64,000 bases of DNA from Lytechinus pictus (Eukaryota; Echinodermata; Echinoidea; Temnopleuroida; Toxopneustidae), in NCBI RefSeq assembly GCF_037042905.1, contig NC_087254.1, positions 10,525,103-10,589,102 on the forward strand, in the 5' to 3' direction. This document shows, in pieces, positions 62,001-64,000 of this stretch; positions within the stretch are counted from its first letter, which is position 1; the number at the start of each line of letters is the position of its first letter. A program made the position numbers and the translations under genes. The notes under the pieces were generated by a model that saw nothing but the letters and a program-made list of their open reading frames with translations, was not told the DNA's origin and searched no databases.

Positions 62001-62998
62001 TTTTGGTCAAAAAGTGATTTTTAGCATTTTAAAATTTTGACGCGCGCGTACGCGCGCGTCGTGACCTTCAGGTGACCTTTGATGACATGACCTGATGACC
62101 CTTGATCTGAAGTTTATGTCATGTGAATTTGATTTATTTTTGATAATTGATAATGGAGATATGATTGATAATGTGATTTTACAAAATGGCGTCTAGATGA
62201 CGTCATGATGACGTCATGACATTAAGATTCTTGCAGAATTGAGGTCTTATTGATGTTGATATGTGGTGATATTTTGATGATTATTGAATATGAACTTTCT
62301 GAGATTTGCTGTCCACAAGAAATGGAGGAAATAAAAATAAGAAATAAAAATAAATAAAGAAAGAAAATTCGGACAAACATAAGAGGTGATCTGTCATAGA
62401 CAGACCACCTAATAAAAATGATATAGGATTTGTATAGGGCACATATCCACCTTGCTAGGTGCTCAAGGCGCTCCAATATTACCCCGGTGGGCACAGCTTT
62501 TTGAGGAATTACTTCCTGCCAGTGCCCATTTACCTCATCTGGGTTGAGTGCAGCACAATGTGGGTAAATTTCTTGACGAAGGAAAATACGGCATGGTTTG
62601 GAATCGAACCCATGTCCTTAAGATTGAAAGACAAGAGTCTTAACCACCAGACCACGACGCTACAATGACACTCCCAAGAAAGCAACAAGTACAGCAAGGT
62701 TTGTACATTAGATTTTGATGCATCTTTCGATTCCCTTATATTGCACAGGCAAGTCATGCAGACTGAGATATACTTGTTTAATTCACCGCTTAAAGTCCCG
62801 GTATAGATAATGATGAAACATATTTCTTGTTTTTCTCTTTGCAGGATATCTAAGTGTTCTACTTCCAATCATGACTTCATTGCTGTGGTGCATAGCAGGA
62901 GCCGGGATACTGGGGTTATCTGTTCAGCTAGCGCTGTTTTCTGACCTGCTATCAGTTCTCACTTTCCATATCTACTGTTTCTACGTGTATGCTGCAAG
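47746..62998 (+). CDS. PIGQ: PIGQ (GPI1), GlcNAc-PI transferase subunit Q, 5' five coding exons
   Basis: Coding exons: 47811-48517, 49982-50146, 53368-53488, 56666-56792 and 62845-62998, all with AG/GT borders. They join in one frame of 424 codons plus 2 nt; the rest lies beyond the window. PIGQ is a membrane subunit of the ER complex that transfers N-acetylglucosamine to phosphatidylinositol, the first step of GPI-anchor synthesis. The start [16 protein letters not shown] fits the family's short N-terminus (VLK.FFP). Strong family blocks are [32 protein letters not shown] and [16 protein letters not shown]. Several hydrophobic segments are predicted membrane spans. Identification is from remembered family resemblance. 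Confidence 0.95.
48853..49070. mobile_element. MITE with GGGTGTTGCAAGAAA ends
   Basis: The left end GGGTGTTGCAAGAAA pairs with the right end TTTCTTGCAACGCCC with one mismatch. Inside, CAATCAATTGCAA-type and CAATCAATCACAA words recur. A diverged relative is at 2940-3110. Confidence 0.8.
49300..49905 (-). pseudogene. LINE reverse-transcriptase C-terminal fragment
   Basis: The minus-strand frame 49881-49684 reads [20 protein letters not shown] and [16 protein letters not shown]. This is the thumb-region pattern (..L...YY.LI..H..Y....W) of non-LTR reverse transcriptases. It continues with stops and frameshifts to about 49430 ([14 protein letters not shown], EYHIP). No catalytic core is present. 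Confidence 0.75.
49982..50146 (+). CDS. PIGQ: PIGQ exon 2
   Basis: Acceptor gattctag, donor gtgagg; phase 2 at both ends. It encodes [20 protein letters not shown] and [18 protein letters not shown]. Confidence 0.93.
50207..50406. repeat. (GAT/AAT)n microsatellite
   Basis: About 65 trinucleotide units of GAT, AAT and CAT with little interruption. Confidence 0.95.
50484..50600 (-). mobile_element. SINE 3' fragment
   Basis: ATTATTATTACCCTAGCTTT, GAGTACCCATTCACTTTACC and TAGAGTGTGGCACAGCGTGG match the tail and body of the 25970-26249 SINE. The tRNA-like head is absent. Confidence 0.7.
51017..51896 (-). pseudogene. LINE ORF1-type protein, split by a SINE
   Basis: The minus-strand frame 51896-51528 starts [20 protein letters not shown], a coiled coil. 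It continues [20 protein letters not shown], the RNA-binding fold of LINE ORF1 proteins, and ends [14 protein letters not shown]. The matching remainder, [20 protein letters not shown] and [20 protein letters not shown], is found on the same strand at 51295-51017. The gap is the SINE 51305-51535. No adjoining reverse transcriptase is seen, so the copy is truncated. Confidence 0.8.
51305..51535 (+). mobile_element. tRNA-derived SINE inserted in a LINE ORF1
   Basis: The head GGCCCAGTGGATTAGTCTTC, then CCCAGGTGAGGTGAATGGGT and the end GGCGCTATATAAATGCC plus an ATT-rich tail define the family. TAGTAGT occurs at 51298-51304 and 51536-51542 as a 7-bp target duplication. Part of the box-B region is deleted compared with 25970-26249. 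Confidence 0.85.
52420..52500 (-). repeat. SINE-like fragment
   Basis: CTTGCTGAAGGATTCACACC and GACCCTCTTTTTCAAAATCC, read in reverse, resemble the tRNA-like head of the SINE family. Both the body and the 3' end are missing. Confidence 0.45.
52628..52940. mobile_element. MITE, GTATTCTGAAGT family, third copy
   Basis: The left end GGCCGTATTCTGAAGTCGGG pairs with the diverged right end TTAGTTCAGAATATGGACC. Inner CTAAAATTATGAGAAGCC and CCATAGTTAAACCACAACTT match 39378-39687. Confidence 0.85.
53151..53298. mobile_element. MITE, GTTTCATAAAGGACTTGCAA family, diverged copy
   Basis: CTGTCATAAAGATTTGGTAA, GTTACCATGGTAGTTGTCAT and TTTATGAAACAGATCCC align with the palindrome at 31551-31719. Confidence 0.7.
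53368..53488 (+). CDS. PIGQ: PIGQ exon 3
   Basis: Acceptor tttctttcag, donor gtaagt; phase 2 in, phase 0 out. It encodes [20 protein letters not shown] then [20 protein letters not shown], one predicted membrane segment. Confidence 0.95.
54055..56580. repeat. 22-bp minisatellite organised in 88-bp higher-order units
   Basis: Four related 22-mers follow each other in a fixed order: GTTGGTCCAATAGAATTATT.., GTTGGTCCAATAGAAGTTTC.., GTGGGTCTAATAGAATATTT.. and GATGGTCCAATAGAGGTTTT... Together they make an 88-bp unit that is nearly identical through about 55026-55740. Both ends of the array are degenerate. The array is interrupted at 54165-55025 by a MITE; without it the array is about 1.67 kb. 53489-54054 shows nothing else. 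Confidence 0.92.
54165..55025. mobile_element. MITE inserted in the minisatellite
   Basis: The left end CTAAGGGTGTGTTTATGCTT and the right end AAGCATAAACACGCCCTTAG are inverted with one mismatch. Inner arms ACGTCGTTTCAGAACGCCGA and TCGGCGTTTTGAAACGTCGT pair too. The flanks on both sides are the minisatellite. The terminal CTAA/TTAG may be element or target sequence. No coding capacity. Confidence 0.88.
56666..56792 (+). CDS. PIGQ: PIGQ exon 4 (GPI1 core)
   Basis: Acceptor ttttgtcag, donor gtaagt; phase 0 in, phase 1 out. It encodes [20 protein letters not shown] and [17 protein letters not shown], the most conserved PIGQ stretch. Confidence 0.97.
56889..57533. mobile_element. TIR element filled with an 11-bp GTCTTTCAATG-like repeat
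   Basis: The left end AGGCCCCCATTCCACA pairs with the right end TGTGGAATGGCCCCT. The interior consists of tens of degenerate copies of GAAAGACCACT / GGTCTTTCAAT. The left half reads mostly as GAAAGAC, then GTCTTTC, then GAAAGAC again. Confidence 0.82.
57534..58140 (+). other. PIGQ intron sequence without recognised feature
   Basis: AT-rich. I see no exon and no repeat that I can delimit. Confidence 0.7.
58184..59360. repeat. GATA/GACA microsatellite (1.2 kb)
   Basis: Mixed units GATA, GACA, GAGA and CATATA, with longer words such as GAGAGACAGACATATAGATA repeated many times. It is interrupted at 58604-58796 by a unique element. Confidence 0.93.
58604..58796. mobile_element. hairpin-bearing insertion within the GATA microsatellite
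   Basis: It opens with a perfect hairpin: CATGAAGCTATTACGAG, loop CTAT, CTCGTAATAGCTTCATG. It closes with CTCGTGATAGCTTCATG, a third near-copy of the arm. The inner part (GCTGCGTGG...CGCCTGGCGG...CTTCGCCCGAAGG) is GC-richer than its surroundings and holds a second small hairpin CCTTCG..CGAAGG. Confidence 0.75.
59448..60077. mobile_element. palindrome-array element with 183-bp inverted arms and 6-bp target duplication
   Basis: CAAGAT at 59442-59447 and 60078-60083 flanks inverted ends TACGAAAGACCATTAGTGCC and GGCACTAATGGTCTTTCGTA. Bases 59448-59630 are the reverse complement of 59895-60077 over 183 bp with no difference that I find. Between the outer 47-bp caps lies an array (59495-60030) of 19 perfect 20-bp palindromes: 14 TAATCTGTTATAACAGATTA and 5 TAATCTGTTTAAACAGATTA. 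The 12-bp linker is CGGTATTTCTAC on the left and its inverse on the right. No coding capacity. Confidence 0.93.
60084..60110 (+). repeat. A-rich tract
   Basis: About 24 A residues directly after the target duplication of the 59448-60077 element. Confidence 0.9.
60113..60200 (-). repeat. tRNA-like sequence (pseudogene or SINE head)
   Basis: On the minus strand, TAGCTCAATCGGTTAGGCGT is a good box A. GGGGTTCGAGTCCGCGGG is a good box B, separated by an oversized 30-base middle. An intact acceptor stem is not seen. The adjoining A-tract would be downstream on this strand, as in a retroposed tRNA copy. Confidence 0.5.
60201..61037. other. repeat-like sequence with TGACGTCA motifs, no gene
   Basis: TGACGTCA at 60622-60629 and 60672-60679, and GCGCGC-rich words at 60840-61025. 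No exon recognised. Confidence 0.6.
61038..61979. mobile_element. TIR element with TTAAGGACGTTCCACAGTTA ends
   Basis: The left end TTAAGGACGTTCCACAGTTA and the right end TAACTGTGGAACGTCCTTAA are exact inverses of each other. The interior is AT-rich, has no coding capacity, and includes two similar GTGAAAATGACATGGATTT blocks near 61500 and 61936. No clear target duplication. Confidence 0.85.
61980..62427. other. repeat-like sequence, no gene
   Basis: Contains a perfect CGCGCGCGTACGCGCGCG palindrome near 62041, two TGACGTCA sites at 62198 and 62209, and the hairpin AGGTGATCTGTC / GACAGACCACCT at 62384-62410. No exon. Confidence 0.65.
62428..62667 (-). mobile_element. tRNA-derived SINE
   Basis: On the minus strand, GTCTGGTGGTTAAGACTCTT and ACATGGGTTCGATTCC form the tRNA-like head. 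GAAATTTACCCACATTGTGC, CTGCACTCAACCCAG and a CTCCAATATT-type region follow. The 3' end differs from the other family members. Confidence 0.8.
62845..62998 (+). CDS. PIGQ: PIGQ exon 5
   Basis: Acceptor ctctttgcag, donor gtagat; phase 1 in, phase 2 out. It encodes [40 protein letters not shown] and [10 protein letters not shown], two predicted membrane segments. The gene continues beyond 64000. Confidence 0.97.
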
Positions 62999-63051
62999 GT
63001 AGATCATTATGATACAGGTTTTTTGCAATCATCACCAGGGGGGGGGGGGGG

Positions 63052-63603
63052 GGGCACTTCCATTGACGAGTGGATACCATGCGTGACCAAAAACACGTAA
63101 AAAGTATCTCTTTTTAAAGATAGGGCATGTTACGCTTGTAACGTAATAGGGGTGTCAGAAACACTAAAATAATGAAAAAGGGGTATATATTTTGCTAGGT
63201 TAACTACATGTTAACAGTCCAATTTGCGAGGATATAAAAGGTTAGACTAAAATACTTAATATAGGATGTACTTTTTGCCCCAACACTAGTAGTTTTACAC
63301 TAGCTATGTGTTTAGGGTCCGATTTGAGTGAGGTGTGTGGGGTGGTACTAAACCCAAGGAAAGTAAGCCGACGTCCATGCCATAACAATTCAGACATCGT
63401 TGTACTTGTTTAGAGGGTCTTATTTTAAATGGAATACTTGTCAAGGGTACCATTTTGTTTCCAATACTTGTTAAGGGTAGGTTTTCACACGCCAATACTT
63501 GTTAAGGGGGTGCATTTTCAGAATATGGAAAATACGTGTTTAGGGTGCCTTTCGAAACCCCATGATGGTCACACATGGTTTCCACTCGTGAATGGAAGTG
63601 GCC
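63052..63603. mobile_element. TIR element with internal AATACTTGTTAAGGG repeats
   Basis: The left end GGGCACTTCCATTGACGAGT and the right end ACTCGTGAATGGAAGTGGCC pair, continuing through GGATACCATGCGTGACCA / TGGTCACACATGGTTTCC. Inside, AATACTTGTYAAGGG recurs about every 30 bp (63430-63510). A G-run lies at the left end. Confidence 0.85.
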
Positions 63604-64000
63604 TCTGGGAATCATCCAGAATTTTGATATTACAAAGATGCTTTTCATTCACATTTTCAGAAAATAAGCAAAATGCGATTTGTCCAAACTCAGAGGTTCA
63701 AAGTTGTGCAGTGGACAAATCAGTAGATCTAGCAGTGCAATCCCAGGAAAACCATAATATCCAAATGAGGTTTCTAATCATTTGCAAGAGAAACACACTG
63801 TGATGACTTTGTGGTGTTGTGTACACTGTTGTCAACCAATCTCTCAGGATTACACCACAATAGGCCAGTTCGGATTTCCACTCTGGGCATGATCAGAAGA
63901 AGGTCATTCTTACTAAAGTGACATGGTGATTTAATATTTAATGAGTTAAGCACCAACTTTGATGTCCTGATTATTTATATATTCTTTTGAATTGTGTTTT
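63604..64000 (+). other. PIGQ intron, no recognised feature
   Basis: No exon and no repeat recognised up to the end of the window. Confidence 0.6.

Larger units (their letters stand above)
58166..62412. mobile_element. possible composite element bounded by ATTAGGTGGTCTGTC inverted ends
   Basis: ATTAGGTGGTCTGTC near 58169 is the inverse of GACAGACCACCTAAT ending at 62412. Between them lie the GATA microsatellite, the 59448-60077 palindromic element, a tRNA-like sequence and the 61038-61979 element. No transposase frame was seen. It may be two solo ends of a common family rather than one element. Confidence 0.4.

Overview
The window is animal nuclear DNA: AT-rich, with introns from a few hundred bases to 11 kb carrying GT/AG borders, and packed with short dispersed and foldback repeats. 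tRNA-derived SINEs with (ATT)n tails, frequent TACATGTA-type motifs and the character of the non-LTR elements suggest an echinoderm, most likely a sea urchin. This assignment is inferred from repeat style; no marker gene fixes it.

Three genes lie on the + strand. (1) 13-38368 holds twelve exons of sorting nexin 8 (SNX8), an endosomal PX-BAR protein. All twelve exons join in one continuous reading frame of 549 codons plus stop; only the 5' end is missing. Its N-terminal part encodes an EH-like fold ahead of the PX domain. (2) 41510-44831 encodes an unrecognised protein with a 13-nt first coding exon, a short ordered N-terminus, about 770 residues of Glu/Gln/Lys repeats and a basic tail ending in Cys-Cys-Phe. 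One base appears to be missing near 42287, which shifts the frame. (3) 47746 to beyond the right edge is the 5' part of PIGQ (GPI1), a subunit of the enzyme that starts GPI-anchor synthesis; five coding exons are present in frame. The three genes have no evident shared function.

The introns and spacers hold most of the other content. A 4.7 kb CR1/jockey-like LINE lies on the minus strand (5142-9868) with an intact ORF1 and a broken ORF2. A second LINE fragment lies at 49300-49905, and an ORF1 fragment from a third element is split by a SINE (51017-51896). At least ten families of miniature inverted-repeat elements are scattered through the introns, several present two to five times. Around 9980-11513 the 3' end of an SNX8 intron and the first bases of the next exon are repeated several times, making pseudo-exons.

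From 53.9 to 62.9 kb, inside two PIGQ introns, there are several layered repeat structures: a 22-bp minisatellite organised as 88-bp higher-order units, an element filled with an 11-bp GTCTTTCAATG-like repeat, a 1.2 kb GATA/GACA microsatellite with a hairpin element inside it, and a 630-bp element (59448-60077). The 630-bp element has perfect 183-bp inverted arms, 19 perfect 20-bp palindromes and an apparent 6-bp target duplication, and is the most unusual object here. No CRISPR array, operon, rRNA gene or confident functional tRNA gene was seen.
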